Of a stretch of 64,000 nt of DNA, positions 8,896 to 17,931 are shown piece after piece. The position numbers and the translations under genes are program-made. The stretch spans positions 62,001 to 126,000 of the forward strand of contig CACJJR010000002.1 of assembly GCA_902593795.1 (NCBI GenBank). Direction: 5' to 3'. The stretch's first letter is position 1; the number at the start of each line of letters is the position of its first letter. The notes below the pieces were generated by a model. It had not been told where the DNA came from and did no database searches. It was given only the letters and a program-made list of their open reading frames with translations. This stretch comes from an uncultured Candidatus Actinomarina sp. GTDB lineage: Bacteria; Actinomycetota; Acidimicrobiia; Actinomarinales; Actinomarinaceae.

Positions 8896-9356
8896 AAATT
8901 TTAATTCCAGGCTCATTTGATCCACCAACAAACGGTCATATAGATGTTATAAATAGATGCGCAGATATATTTTCAGATATAGTCGTAGGTGTAGTCGTAA
9001 ATCCATCAAAAGATTCGTTATTCTCACCTGAAGAGCGCTCTTCAATTCTTGAAGAAATTTATGAAAACAAAAACAATGTAAAAGTTGAAAGTTTCGAAGG
9101 GCTTTTAGTTGATTTTGCTACTTCACAATCTGTGGATGCAATAGTAAAAGGTCTTAGAGCTATGACTGATTTTGACTACGAGTTTCAAATGGCACAAGCA
9201 AATTCAACGTTAAAAGGTTTTGAAACTATCTTTATACCTTCCTCCCCAGAGTATGGTTACTTATCTAGTTCAATGGTCAAGGAAATACATTCTTATGGAG
9301 GAGATATTTCTTCTTTAGTACCAAAAAATGTTTTAGAAAAAATGAAAAATGTCTGA
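8892..9356 (+). CDS. coaD: phosphopantetheine adenylyltransferase
   Basis: A 154-residue nucleotidyltransferase making dephospho-CoA from 4'-phosphopantetheine and ATP. The ATP-binding GSFDPPTNGHIDVI (T/HxGH type), the GLRAMTDFDYEFQMA substrate segment and the C-terminal YLSSSMVKEI are all intact, and length is typical. It overlaps both rsmD and the following coiled-coil gene. Confidence 0.96.
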   Translation: MKILIPGSFDPPTNGHIDVINRCADIFSDIVVGVVVNPSKDSLFSPEERSSILEEIYENKNNVKVESFEGLLVDFATSQSVDAIVKGLRAMTDFDYEFQMAQANSTLKGFETIFIPSSPEYGYLSSSMVKEIHSYGGDISSLVPKNVLEKMKNV

Positions 9357-9852
9357 ACCTAAAATTAATTTTGAGGATTTAGCAAAAGGAAAAATCTCAA
9401 TTGAATTAGTAGATAAATTAGAAAATTTGAGATTAAGTCTTGAGTCAAACACACTAACTGGAAGGGTGAATAAAAAAGAGATTATAAAAAGCATTGATGA
9501 AATTATTGATACCATCCCAGTAGAGTTAAGGACAGCAAGATGGATTGTTAGAGAACAGGAATCATTTATAAGTAAAGCGCAGGATGAGGCAATTTCAATT
9601 GTAGAAGATGCTAACAAAGAATCAGAAAAATTAATTGAAGAATCTTATGTTCTCAAAGAGGCAGTTATTGAAGCTAATGCTATAATAAAACAGTCTGAGC
9701 TAGAGTCACAATCCTATAGGGCAACTATAGAAGACGCTGTAGATAACAAGATGGAAGAGATTCAAAATAAAATTAATCAGTTAAATGAATTTTTAGACCA
9801 GGAAAGATCAAAGCTACGTCAACCAAGAGATATTGACAAACCACAACAATGA
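9349..9852 (+). CDS. coiled-coil protein, SepIVA/DivIVA-like
   Basis: A 167-residue mostly helical, Glu/Lys-rich protein. Residues about 20-60 hold LENLRLSLESN..GRVNKKEIIKSIDEII, and 75-160 form a long coiled coil. In mycobacteria the divisome protein SepIVA (DivIVA-like) sits immediately before DUF177, rnc, mutM and smc, and this gene has exactly that position and character, so the same family is likely. Overlaps coaD by 8 bases and DUF177 by 4. The function, probably spatial control of envelope growth or division, is inference from context. Confidence 0.6.
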   Translation: MSEPKINFEDLAKGKISIELVDKLENLRLSLESNTLTGRVNKKEIIKSIDEIIDTIPVELRTARWIVREQESFISKAQDEAISIVEDANKESEKLIEESYVLKEAVIEANAIIKQSELESQSYRATIEDAVDNKMEEIQNKINQLNEFLDQERSKLRQPRDIDKPQQ

Positions 9853-10346
9853 TCCTTGATGCAAAAGTTAAGTCTACGGACCAGACTATATTTAAAGATA
9901 AAAAAATTATTGAAAGAAAAGGCTACCTTCCAATAAACTACGGTAATAATTTTATTGATAACAGTGATGAGATAACACTATTCACCGAACTTGAGTTTCA
10001 AGATGATTTATTATCTGTACAAATCAAAATAGATTTTAGTTATAAAAGAATCTGTGTAAGGTGTTTAAATCCATCCAGTAACAATGAGATAAATGAATTA
10101 AGTTCAAAAGTGAATATTTATGAAGAAAATGACTATGAGCTTAATCATGATGACGAATATTTTGACTTAGAACCTATTATTTCTGAAATGATTATTGATA
10201 AAATGCAAAATAATTTTGTCTGCAGTAATGAATGTAAAGGACTTTGTACGTATTGTGGTATTAATTTAACAAAAAAGACATGTAATTGCGAAGAAAAAAA
10301 CTTAAAAGAAAGTCCATTTTCTTCTCTAAGTCAGCTAGATTTGTAG
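9849..10346 (+). CDS. DUF177 / YceD family protein
   Basis: A 165-residue YceD-family protein, probably linked to 23S rRNA or L32 metabolism, as the family is nearly always next to rpmF. The central CVRCLNP motif and the C-terminal CKGLCTYCGINLTKKTCNC, a Cys-rich metal-binding type segment, are family hallmarks. rpmF follows 17 bases downstream, as expected. Overlaps the preceding coiled-coil gene by 4 bases. Confidence 0.9.
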   Translation: MILDAKVKSTDQTIFKDKKIIERKGYLPINYGNNFIDNSDEITLFTELEFQDDLLSVQIKIDFSYKRICVRCLNPSSNNEINELSSKVNIYEENDYELNHDDEYFDLEPIISEMIIDKMQNNFVCSNECKGLCTYCGINLTKKTCNCEEKNLKESPFSSLSQLDL

Positions 10347-10363
10347 TTTGAAAGGAATTAAGT

Positions 10364-10546
10364 ATGGCAGTACCTAAGAAGAAAATGTCTAAGTCAAGAA
10401 CTAGACGTAGAAAAGCAACTCATAAAGTTTCCAAGCCACATTTCGTAGTTGATCCTGAGACTGGTGTTGCAAAGCAGTCTCATAGAGTTAATCCTAATGA
10501 TGGAACTTATAACGGGCGACAAGTTAAAGAACCCGAAGTAAGCTAA
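10364..10546 (+). CDS. rpmF: 50S ribosomal protein L32
   Basis: A 60-residue basic protein starting MAVPKKKMSKSRTRRRKA, the L32 signature. The Cys zinc ligands found in some L32 proteins are absent (HFVVDPETG instead), so this is the zinc-free form. An AAGGA site precedes the ATG. It lies between DUF177 and plsX, the conserved arrangement linking a ribosomal protein with fatty-acid synthesis genes. Confidence 0.95.
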   Translation: MAVPKKKMSKSRTRRRKATHKVSKPHFVVDPETGVAKQSHRVNPNDGTYNGRQVKEPEVS

Positions 10547-10553
10547 AAAAATT

Positions 10554-11525
10554 ATGAACACTATTGCCGTCGATGCAATGGGTGGTGATTCCGCACCTGT
10601 AGAGGTAGTCAAAGGCGCAATTAAAGCTAAAGAAGATGGCGTTAATGTTGTTTTGTGTGGTGATGAAAACTTAATTAAACCATATTTAGGTTCTACTGAA
10701 ATTCCTGTATATCACTATCCTCAGGTTATTTCAATGGATGAGGATCCATTAAAAGCCATAAGAGCAAAAAAAGAAGCATCGATTGTTGGATGTATGCAGC
10801 TATTAAAAGAAAAAAAAGTAGAAGCAGTTTTCTCTGCAGGCTCAACTGGAGCAACACTAATAAGTGCAATCACTATCTTGGGTAAACAAAAAGGGGTAAT
10901 TAGACCAGCTATAGCATCTATTCTTCCTAACTCTGATTCAAGTGTTATATTGCTTGATTCAGGTGCAAGTCTGGATGTCAAACCAAAAATATTGTATCAA
11001 TTTGCTGTAATGGGTTCAAAGCTTGCTGAAGTTTTACTTGAACTAGACAACCCAAGAGTTGGTCTTTTAAATAATGGAGAGGAAGAGTCAAAAGGAAGAG
11101 ATTTAGAAAAATCTGCTTATAAACTTTTATCTTCAAGTAATTTAAATTTTATTGGCAATGTCGAAGGTAGAGATTTTGCAACTAAAAAAGTAGATGTATT
11201 TGTTACAGACGGCTTTACAGGAAATGTAGTTTTAAAAACACTTGAAGGAACTGCAAAGCTCCAACAAAAACTAATTTCTGATTCTTTAAGTAATAACCTA
11301 TTTAAACCATTGCTACCTATTGTCAAAAATGCCTTTAAGCCTGTAAAAGACAAGCTGAATCCAGATAAAACTAATGCATCATATTTACTTGGAGTTGATG
11401 GCTTAGTAACTATAGGTCATGGATCTTCCAAACAGGAAGCGATTAAAAATGGAATAAAGTACACGAATAATTCAATCCAAAAAGATTTTATTGGAAAGTT
11501 TTCTGAAACATTAAATGAACTATGA
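10554..11525 (+). CDS. plsX: phosphate acyltransferase PlsX
   Basis: A 323-residue enzyme converting acyl-ACP to acyl-phosphate for phospholipid synthesis. AVDAMGGDSAPVEVVKGA at the N-terminus, FSAGSTGATL near 94 and TDGFTGNVVLKTLEG near 219 are PlsX motifs. Length is normal. No PlsY is visible here; a separate PlsC-type acyltransferase lies at 51.7 kb. It overlaps rnc by 4 bases. Confidence 0.94.
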   Translation: MNTIAVDAMGGDSAPVEVVKGAIKAKEDGVNVVLCGDENLIKPYLGSTEIPVYHYPQVISMDEDPLKAIRAKKEASIVGCMQLLKEKKVEAVFSAGSTGATLISAITILGKQKGVIRPAIASILPNSDSSVILLDSGASLDVKPKILYQFAVMGSKLAEVLLELDNPRVGLLNNGEEESKGRDLEKSAYKLLSSSNLNFIGNVEGRDFATKKVDVFVTDGFTGNVVLKTLEGTAKLQQKLISDSLSNNLFKPLLPIVKNAFKPVKDKLNPDKTNASYLLGVDGLVTIGHGSSKQEAIKNGIKYTNNSIQKDFIGKFSETLNEL

Positions 11526-12199
11526 ATGACATTTCAGATTTAGAAAAAAATATTGGATACAAATTTAAAGACAATAAGTATTTAAAAATAGCTTTAACTC
11601 ATAAATCATATTTAGATGAGTATCCAGACCATCAATCAAATCAAAGATTTGAATTTTTTGGTGATGCAATATTAGATTTTGATCTTACCGAATATTTGTT
11701 TAAGAAATATCCTGATTTAGATGAAGGAAGTTTAACTAAAATTCGATCAAGCGCGGTGAACCAGTTCTATTTAGTAAAGCTAGGTAGAAAAATAAATATT
11801 GGAAAGTATTTATTTTTAAGTAAAGCTGAGGAATCGACTGGTGGAAGGGAAAAAGACTCAATTTTAGAAGATGCATTAGAGGCACTTATTGCTGCACTAT
11901 ATTTCGATGGGGGACTAAGTGCGGTAAATGATTTTGTGTCAAAATTTATATATCCAAGTATAAAAGAGTTATCGTTAAATCCAGGACAGAAAGATTACAA
12001 AACTAGACTACAAGAATATCTTGCAAAACAAGGACTAAAGGTTAAGTATGAAGATACATCACACGGTCCGGACCATGACAAAAACTTTTCTGCAAATGTA
12101 TTATTAGATGAAAATGTTATTGGCAGTGGAATTGGTAAATCAAAAAAATCAGCTCAACAATCTGCTGCTAAAGATGCGTTAAATTCATTAAATGCCTGA
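11522..12199 (+). CDS. rnc: ribonuclease III
   Basis: A 225-residue double-strand-specific RNase. The catalytic signature RFEFFGDAILDFDL is near residue 41, the second acidic site EDALEALIAALYFDGG near 118, and a C-terminal dsRNA-binding domain (about 155-225) begins DYKTRLQEYLAKQG. It would be the enzyme to cut long hairpins such as the one upstream of pnp in this window. Overlaps mutM by 8 bases. Confidence 0.95.
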   Translation: MNDISDLEKNIGYKFKDNKYLKIALTHKSYLDEYPDHQSNQRFEFFGDAILDFDLTEYLFKKYPDLDEGSLTKIRSSAVNQFYLVKLGRKINIGKYLFLSKAEESTGGREKDSILEDALEALIAALYFDGGLSAVNDFVSKFIYPSIKELSLNPGQKDYKTRLQEYLAKQGLKVKYEDTSHGPDHDKNFSANVLLDENVIGSGIGKSKKSAQQSAAKDALNSLNA

Positions 12200-12986
12200 G
12201 TTACCAGAAGTCGAGTCTGTACGAAAAGTACTTGAAAATTCATTATTACATCAAAAATTAAATAGATACAAAATAACCGATAAAAGAATAAATAGATTTA
12301 ACGTTTTAAATCCAAAAAATATTGGTGTGCTTAATGACATTATAAGAAAAGGTAAAATTCTACAATTTAAATTTGAAAATATTTCCTTCTTATTTCACCT
12401 CGGTATGAGTGGAAGACTTGCTCTAAACAGTTCTAAAAGTAAACACACTCATGGAATATTTAATTTTGAAAATGATATTTTGTTATTTGATGATATTAGA
12501 AAATTTGGATATATAAAAATATTGAAAAATGATGAAGTTCATAATCATTTTGATAGCATTGGTCCAGATTCACTTAAATTAACTCAATCAAGCAAAAATA
12601 AAATTTTACAAAAAGCAAATAACAGTTCTGTTGAAATAAAAAAATTTTTATTAAATCAAAAAAATATAAGTGGATTAGGAAATATTTATGTAAATGAAAT
12701 TCTATTTTTATCCAAGGTCAATCCTTTTTTGTCTACATTCGAATTAACTAGTGATACTTGGGAAACTATTTTTTCAAATATAAGAAAAATTCTGAAAAAA
12801 GCAATTAAAAATAATGGAACAACATTGAGTGATATGACATATTATTTACCTTTAGGTGACTACGGTAATCATCAGAATAACTTATTAATTTATGGAAGAC
12901 ATATATGTTTTTCTTGTTCTGGAAAAATTGATAAACTATTTATAGATTCAAGAGCTACTTATATGTGTTATAAATGTCAGAAATAA
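12192..12986 (+). CDS. mutM: formamidopyrimidine-DNA glycosylase
   Basis: A 264-residue base-excision repair glycosylase/lyase removing 8-oxoguanine. The catalytic N-terminus MPELPEVESV (Pro2, Glu3), HLGMSGRL near 73, QKNISGLGNIYVNEILF, and the C-terminal zinc finger with CFSC and CYKC pairs are intact. The finger arm has DSRATYMC in place of the common GRSTYFC. It overlaps rnc by 8 bases and the asparaginase gene by 13. Confidence 0.94.
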   Translation: MPELPEVESVRKVLENSLLHQKLNRYKITDKRINRFNVLNPKNIGVLNDIIRKGKILQFKFENISFLFHLGMSGRLALNSSKSKHTHGIFNFENDILLFDDIRKFGYIKILKNDEVHNHFDSIGPDSLKLTQSSKNKILQKANNSSVEIKKFLLNQKNISGLGNIYVNEILFLSKVNPFLSTFELTSDTWETIFSNIRKILKKAIKNNGTTLSDMTYYLPLGDYGNHQNNLLIYGRHICFSCSGKIDKLFIDSRATYMCYKCQK

Positions 12987-13909
12987 ATAACTTAACTGTC
13001 AATATCTATAGAGATGGATTCGTTGAATCTTCACATGAAGTTAGTTTTTATTCAAATTTCAAATCATCAAATGATTATTTTTTCCCACGTTCAGCAGTTA
13101 AGCCAATGCAAGTAATGCCATTGTTGATTGAAGCTTCAAAACAAAACGTAGAATTTAATTTAAAAGAAATAGCGTTATTCGCTTCTTCCCACTCTGGACA
13201 AAATGAACATACTGATTTTCTACAAACAGTTGCAAATAAATACGAAATTAGTTTAGATAATCTTGAATGTGGTCCTCAAAGACCCTTTCATGAAGAAACC
13301 GCAGATTCGATTATTAGAAAAGGTGACAATTTTACAAATTTACATAATAACTGTTCTGGAAAACATTTGTCGATGCTTATATTTGCAAAAATACTCGGAG
13401 AAGATCCAAATGAATATTGTCAATTAACTCACAAAACACAAGAAATTATTAAAGATTATTTTATTAGAATATTTGATACTAATGACATTGGGTTTGGTAT
13501 TGATGGATGTGGACTACCCGCTATTAAATTAAAAGTATCTAATTTTTTGCAATCAATACACACAATGCTTAATAGTTCTCATTCTGAAGTATGGAATAAT
13601 GTATTTTCAGCATATATGCAGTATCCGATAATAATTGGAGGAGAGCAGCGCACAGATACAAACATAATTACCAATTCAAAACATAATCTAATGGCTAAAT
13701 CAGGAGCAGAAGGTGTTTTATTTGTGAGTGATAATAACGAATCTTTAGTTTTTAATTGTAAAGATGGCAGCAAAAGAGGTGTTGATTTAGCAGCTACCTA
13801 TTACTTATATAAAATAGGTTGGATTTCTAAAGAGCCATATAAATATATTGAGAATACCTTAATTTTTAATAAGCAAAATATTCGCGCAGTAGAAATAGAA
13901 GTAGTCTAA
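12974..13909 (+). CDS. L-asparaginase II family protein
   Basis: A 311-residue member of the asparaginase II (AnsA/PF06089) family, unrelated to the classical bacterial asparaginase fold. Family motifs are PRSAVKPMQVMPLL near residue 37, ASSHSGQNEHTDFL near 70, NNCSGKHLSML near 123 and GIDGCGLPA near 177. It would hydrolyse L-asparagine to aspartate and ammonia in the cytoplasm. It overlaps the 3' end of mutM by 13 bases and lies between mutM and smc, where I do not know it to be standard. No signal peptide. Confidence 0.82.
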   Translation: MSEINNLTVNIYRDGFVESSHEVSFYSNFKSSNDYFFPRSAVKPMQVMPLLIEASKQNVEFNLKEIALFASSHSGQNEHTDFLQTVANKYEISLDNLECGPQRPFHEETADSIIRKGDNFTNLHNNCSGKHLSMLIFAKILGEDPNEYCQLTHKTQEIIKDYFIRIFDTNDIGFGIDGCGLPAIKLKVSNFLQSIHTMLNSSHSEVWNNVFSAYMQYPIIIGGEQRTDTNIITNSKHNLMAKSGAEGVLFVSDNNESLVFNCKDGSKRGVDLAATYYLYKIGWISKEPYKYIENTLIFNKQNIRAVEIEVV

Positions 13910-13920
13910 AAAAAATTAGA

Positions 13921-13942
13921 AAATAAGAAATTTATCTTATTT
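13921..13942 (+). terminator. AT-rich stem-loop after the asparaginase gene
   Basis: AAATAAGA, a 6-base loop and TCTTATTT form an 8-bp stem eleven bases after the asparaginase stop codon. The stem is nearly all A-T and lacks a clean T-tract beyond TTATT, so it is at best a weak terminator separating the recG operon from smc. Confidence 0.3.
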
Positions 13943-13975
13943 ATTACTAATATGTAATTAACAACAGGGTAATAA

Positions 13976-16621
13976 ATGTATTTAAAATCATTAGATATTA
14001 ATGGGTTCAAGTCTTTTGCTGAAAAGACAAATATTCAATTATCAGAGGAAGTTAATGTAATTGTTGGGCCTAATGGTTCAGGAAAATCTAACGTCGTCGA
14101 TGCTATTTCATGGGTACTTGGAACACAGAGTCCGGCAACACTAAGAACAAATAAAATGGAAGATGTAATCTTTGCGGGAACTGAAAAGTTGGCTGAAAAA
14201 GGTTTTGCAGAAGTATATTTAAATTTTGAAGTAGATGAAAAGAAATTTAATGGAAATTCTGAAATATCTATAGGTAGAAAACTTTTTAGAGATGGTACTT
14301 CCGAATACTTTATGAATGGTTTAAATTGTAGGCTATTAGATATACAAGAGTTTTTAAGTGAAGTTGGTATCGGTAAACAACAGCACGTCATCATTTCACA
14401 AGGCCAAATTGCAGAGATTCTAAATTCCAAACCTGAAGATCATAGGCTTACTATTGAAGAAGCTGCTGGGATACTTCCATTAAGGTCAAAAAAAGAAAAG
14501 TCTTTGAAAAGGATAGAGTCTGGAGATAAAGAAATTAAAAGAGCTAAAGATGTTTTACGTGAAATAAAAAAACAACTTAAACCCCTTCAAGAGCAAGCAG
14601 AGCAGGCAAAACTTCATGAAGAGATAACTAATCAACTCAGAGACAATAATGTAAAACTTAATGTTTATCTTTATAAAAACTTTAAGCAAACTGTTGATGA
14701 ATTAAATAAGACTGATAAAAAACTTTCTTATGAAATTAGTAATACTGAATCAATAATTTCATCATTAAAAGAAGAAAAATACAAAATTAATAACAACCTC
14801 GATGATGGAATTTCTATAGGTTCAACATTAAAAGATTACTCATCAAAAATGAATAACATTACCGAACAATTTAGATCTATTGCTCAAGTCGCTAATGAAA
14901 GAAAAGATAATCTCGAAAGAGAAGACTTTAAAAATTTAGAACAAATAAATAATATTACAAAAAAAATTCAACAGAATACAAATCAAATAAATTCATTATC
15001 TACACAACTAGTTACGAAACAATACACATTAAAAAATTTACAATCTAGTTATGATGATTTAAAAAATAGTCTCGAATCTGTTATAAAGAAATCATCAGCT
15101 TCAATTGAAGTTAATGAAGCTTTGCTTGAAATTGAAATTAATTCATTGCAAATAGAGATTAATGAAACAAATGAAATCTTAATCAGGTTTAATGAAAATT
15201 TACATCAATGGGAAAATGATGTTATTGAGACAGAAAAATTAGTATTAGATTTAAATAATGATTTAAATGAAGCAAATATATATCTTGAATCAAAAAATGA
15301 ATATGTTAACTACAACAATGAGATTCTTAGTAGAGAATTAGATTCAACAAATAAATCGATTGCTAAATTAACAAATCAAAATAATTTAATTCAAAATCAA
15401 TTAATTGAAAAACAAGAATTACTCTCTGGAATTAATGAAAATGAAACATTCAAATTAGACATTAATAATCAAAAAATTATTTTGGAAAATCAGATAAGCG
15501 AAATAGAAAAACAAATATCTTTAGTATCTAATCAGTTAGTCTCTTCACAAGAGAGAATTAAAAATTTAACAGAACAAAATGTTGAATTTAATAATGACAT
15601 GAAAAATATAACATCAAATAATTTCTCTAATTCAAAAGATGAATTGTCTAACCTTGTTGATGATATTAAAAATTACATTAACTTCTCGAATAAAGCTTCT
15701 GAATTATTGGATATTAAATCAGAAGAATTTGATACAAAATATGGGAATACAAATAAAAAATTGCAAAATATAGACAGTGAAATAGAAGACTTAAATAAAA
15801 AATATTATGAGTTAAAGGATACTAAGACATCTAATGTAATTAAATTATCAGAAAATCAAAGTGCATTAACAAATAATTATTCTACTTTGAAAAATATATA
15901 TGGTCTTGATGAAAAAGATGTAGAAAATTATTCTATTGATGGTTTAAATCAAGTTGATTTACAAAATGAAATAGAAAAGAATGAATCAAGCTTAGAGCAA
16001 ATTGGAACGGTTAATTATTTAGCTAAAGAAGACTTTGAATCGTTAAATGATAGGTTTATTGAAATCACAAAAAATATAGAAGATCTTAAATTAGCCAAGA
16101 AGGAACTCGTTTCGCATATTAAAGAAATTGAAAATGAAATTGAATTTAGAATTGAATCTTCGTTCAATTCTATTTCTGTACACTTTTCAGAAATATTTGA
16201 AACATTATTTCCTGGCGGCAAGGGTTCTTTATCATTTACAGATAAAGAAAATATTTTAGAAACTGGAATTGATATTTCAGTTCAACCAAAAGGTAAAAAA
16301 GTTAAAAAATTGAGCTTATTGTCCGGTGGAGAAAGATCATTAGCAGCGATAGCATTTCTTTTTTCAATATTTAAGTCATTTCCTAGTCCATTTTATATTC
16401 TTGATGAGGTCGAAGCTGCACTAGATGATGCTAATTTACACAGAATGATTAATTTACTTAAACATGTCAAAAATGATGCTCAATATATTATTGTTACACA
16501 TCAACAACAAACCATGCATGCTGGAGACGTACTATATGGAGTTACCATGGAGCCTGGATCTGGCTCAAGAGTTTTTACAAAAACAAAAGCAGACTTCGAA
16601 GAATTAATTAAGAAATCATGA
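13976..16621 (+). CDS. smc: SMC-family chromosome segregation ATPase, short and apparently hinge-less
   Basis: An 881-residue SMC ATPase; bacterial SMC is usually near 1150-1200. The N-terminal head has Walker A GPNGSGKSNVVDAI near residue 31 and the Q-loop region; the C-terminal head has signature LLSGGERSLAAIAF near 782 and Walker B FYILDEVEAALDD near 805. Everything between about 165 and 740 is Asn/Glu/Lys-rich coiled coil. I see no glycine-rich hinge and no CxxC zinc hook; the only obvious break is SGINENE near 483. The position after rnc-mutM is the classical smc location, which argues for an SMC and not SbcC. Overlaps cdd by 4 bases. Confidence 0.88.
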   Translation: MYLKSLDINGFKSFAEKTNIQLSEEVNVIVGPNGSGKSNVVDAISWVLGTQSPATLRTNKMEDVIFAGTEKLAEKGFAEVYLNFEVDEKKFNGNSEISIGRKLFRDGTSEYFMNGLNCRLLDIQEFLSEVGIGKQQHVIISQGQIAEILNSKPEDHRLTIEEAAGILPLRSKKEKSLKRIESGDKEIKRAKDVLREIKKQLKPLQEQAEQAKLHEEITNQLRDNNVKLNVYLYKNFKQTVDELNKTDKKLSYEISNTESIISSLKEEKYKINNNLDDGISIGSTLKDYSSKMNNITEQFRSIAQVANERKDNLEREDFKNLEQINNITKKIQQNTNQINSLSTQLVTKQYTLKNLQSSYDDLKNSLESVIKKSSASIEVNEALLEIEINSLQIEINETNEILIRFNENLHQWENDVIETEKLVLDLNNDLNEANIYLESKNEYVNYNNEILSRELDSTNKSIAKLTNQNNLIQNQLIEKQELLSGINENETFKLDINNQKIILENQISEIEKQISLVSNQLVSSQERIKNLTEQNVEFNNDMKNITSNNFSNSKDELSNLVDDIKNYINFSNKASELLDIKSEEFDTKYGNTNKKLQNIDSEIEDLNKKYYELKDTKTSNVIKLSENQSALTNNYSTLKNIYGLDEKDVENYSIDGLNQVDLQNEIEKNESSLEQIGTVNYLAKEDFESLNDRFIEITKNIEDLKLAKKELVSHIKEIENEIEFRIESSFNSISVHFSEIFETLFPGGKGSLSFTDKENILETGIDISVQPKGKKVKKLSLLSGGERSLAAIAFLFSIFKSFPSPFYILDEVEAALDDANLHRMINLLKHVKNDAQYIIVTHQQQTMHAGDVLYGVTMEPGSGSRVFTKTKADFEELIKKS

Positions 16622-17010
16622 ATGATCAGGAATTAGCTGATTTAGCTCGGGAATCTGCAAAAAAAGCCTATGCTCCTTATTCAAACTTTAGAGTTGGTGC
16701 AGCACTAATTACTGATTCAGGCAATATCTACACAGGTTGCAATATAGAAAATGTCTCATATCCTGCAACAGTTTGTGGTGAGGATGTGGCTGTTTTAAAG
16801 GCTATATCTGATGGTGAAACAAAAATTGATATACTTGCTGTTGCTTGTATTGATGCTGTTGATCATCCGATTTTTCCTTGTGGGGTATCAAGACAGCGTA
16901 TGGCTGAATTTGGAACCGAAGAAGTAATTGTTGTTTATAAAGATGACTTTAAAAAATATAAATTTGATGATATTTTACCTTACAATAATAAGATACAGTT
17001 TAAAGACTAG
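16618..17010 (+). CDS. cdd: cytidine deaminase-like protein with altered zinc site
   Basis: A 130-residue homotetramer-type cytidine deaminase. APYSNFRVGAAL, GCNIENVSYPATVC and the catalytic Glu in VCGEDVAVLKA (Cys53, Glu55) are present. The PCxxC zinc motif reads PCGVSRQRM: Cys88 is kept but the second Cys is Ser91. Either Ser or water completes the site, or activity is lost. Normal role is cytidine to uridine conversion in salvage, which fits the opposite-strand upp-deoB-PNP operon. Starts on the ATGA overlap with smc. Confidence 0.8.
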   Translation: MNDQELADLARESAKKAYAPYSNFRVGAALITDSGNIYTGCNIENVSYPATVCGEDVAVLKAISDGETKIDILAVACIDAVDHPIFPCGVSRQRMAEFGTEEVIVVYKDDFKKYKFDDILPYNNKIQFKD

Positions 17011-17013
17011 TTA

Positions 17014-17931
17014 TTATAAATTATCGTTTAGCTTAGGGATTACACTTAAAGTATCGCCAACTATACCAAGATCAGCTAATTGAAAAATTGGCGCTTCTTC
17101 GTCTTTATTTATAGCGATAACATATTTTGAATCTTTCATACCAACTTGATGTTGTGTGGCTCCAGATATTCCACACGCAATATAAACATCCGGTTTAACA
17201 GTTTTTCCTGTCTGACCTACTTGTTGTGAGTAAGGCATCCATCCAGCATCTACAATTGCTCTTGTACCACCAATAGCAGCATTCAGTTTTGTAGCTAAAG
17301 TCACTATCATTTCTAAATTTTCTTTATCAACCATACCTCTTCCAGCAGAAATCACAACTTTAGAATCTTCTAGTTGTGGGCCTGATTTTTCTTCAATATA
17401 AATATCAAAAACTTCTATGTCTGAATTATCTACATCAATTGTTTCGTAATCAGTATTAAGTTCGACTTCTGCAGGATCAAAAGCCTTAGGTCTAATTAAA
17501 AGTAAAGAATGATCTGAGTTAATTTTTGCTTTATAAAGGCTTTCACCACCATTAATTGAATTCACAGTTGAAATTTTGCCATCATGTAAATCAAAGTCAA
17601 TAACATTTGATATTGGGCTACTGTTTAAATCTACAGAAATAAATGAAATCAAATCTCTACACATATAGGTTGAAGAACCTAAAATTAACTTAATATCTTC
17701 GTTTTTAATAATTTCTGTAATTTTAGAAGCAACTTTCGAAAAATTTAACGAACTATTCGATCTTTTAATGTAAGTTTGCTTAGTCTCATTTAATCCAATT
17801 GTGGGGGTGTCATCACTACCAACTGTAATTACTTGGGTTTCTAATTCCATAGATTTTGCTTTACCTAAAATTTCTAACGTACCAGAACTTAGATTATTAT
17901 TTATAATTTCGCCAATAATTAATGTTTTCAT
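17014..17931 (-). CDS. etfA: electron transfer flavoprotein alpha subunit
   Basis: A 305-residue EtfA. The C-terminal FAD-binding region holds SAGRGMVDKENLEM, GGTRAIVDAGWMP, QVGQTGKTVKPDVYIACGISGATQH and INKDEEAPIFQLADLGIVGD. With EtfB it carries electrons from acyl-CoA or similar dehydrogenases to the quinone pool. It overlaps etfB by 4 bases and is the last gene of the - operon, ending three bases from cdd with no room for a terminator. Confidence 0.95.
   Translation of the reverse strand: MKTLIIGEIINNNLSSGTLEILGKAKSMELETQVITVGSDDTPTIGLNETKQTYIKRSNSSLNFSKVASKITEIIKNEDIKLILGSSTYMCRDLISFISVDLNSSPISNVIDFDLHDGKISTVNSINGGESLYKAKINSDHSLLLIRPKAFDPAEVELNTDYETIDVDNSDIEVFDIYIEEKSGPQLEDSKVVISAGRGMVDKENLEMIVTLATKLNAAIGGTRAIVDAGWMPYSQQVGQTGKTVKPDVYIACGISGATQHQVGMKDSKYVIAINKDEEAPIFQLADLGIVGDTLSVIPKLNDNL

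Noticed and set aside
13921-13942. AT-rich hairpin as a firm transcription terminator after the asparaginase gene
   Set aside because: Only 8 A-T-dominated pairs and no real T-tract; listed at low confidence only.
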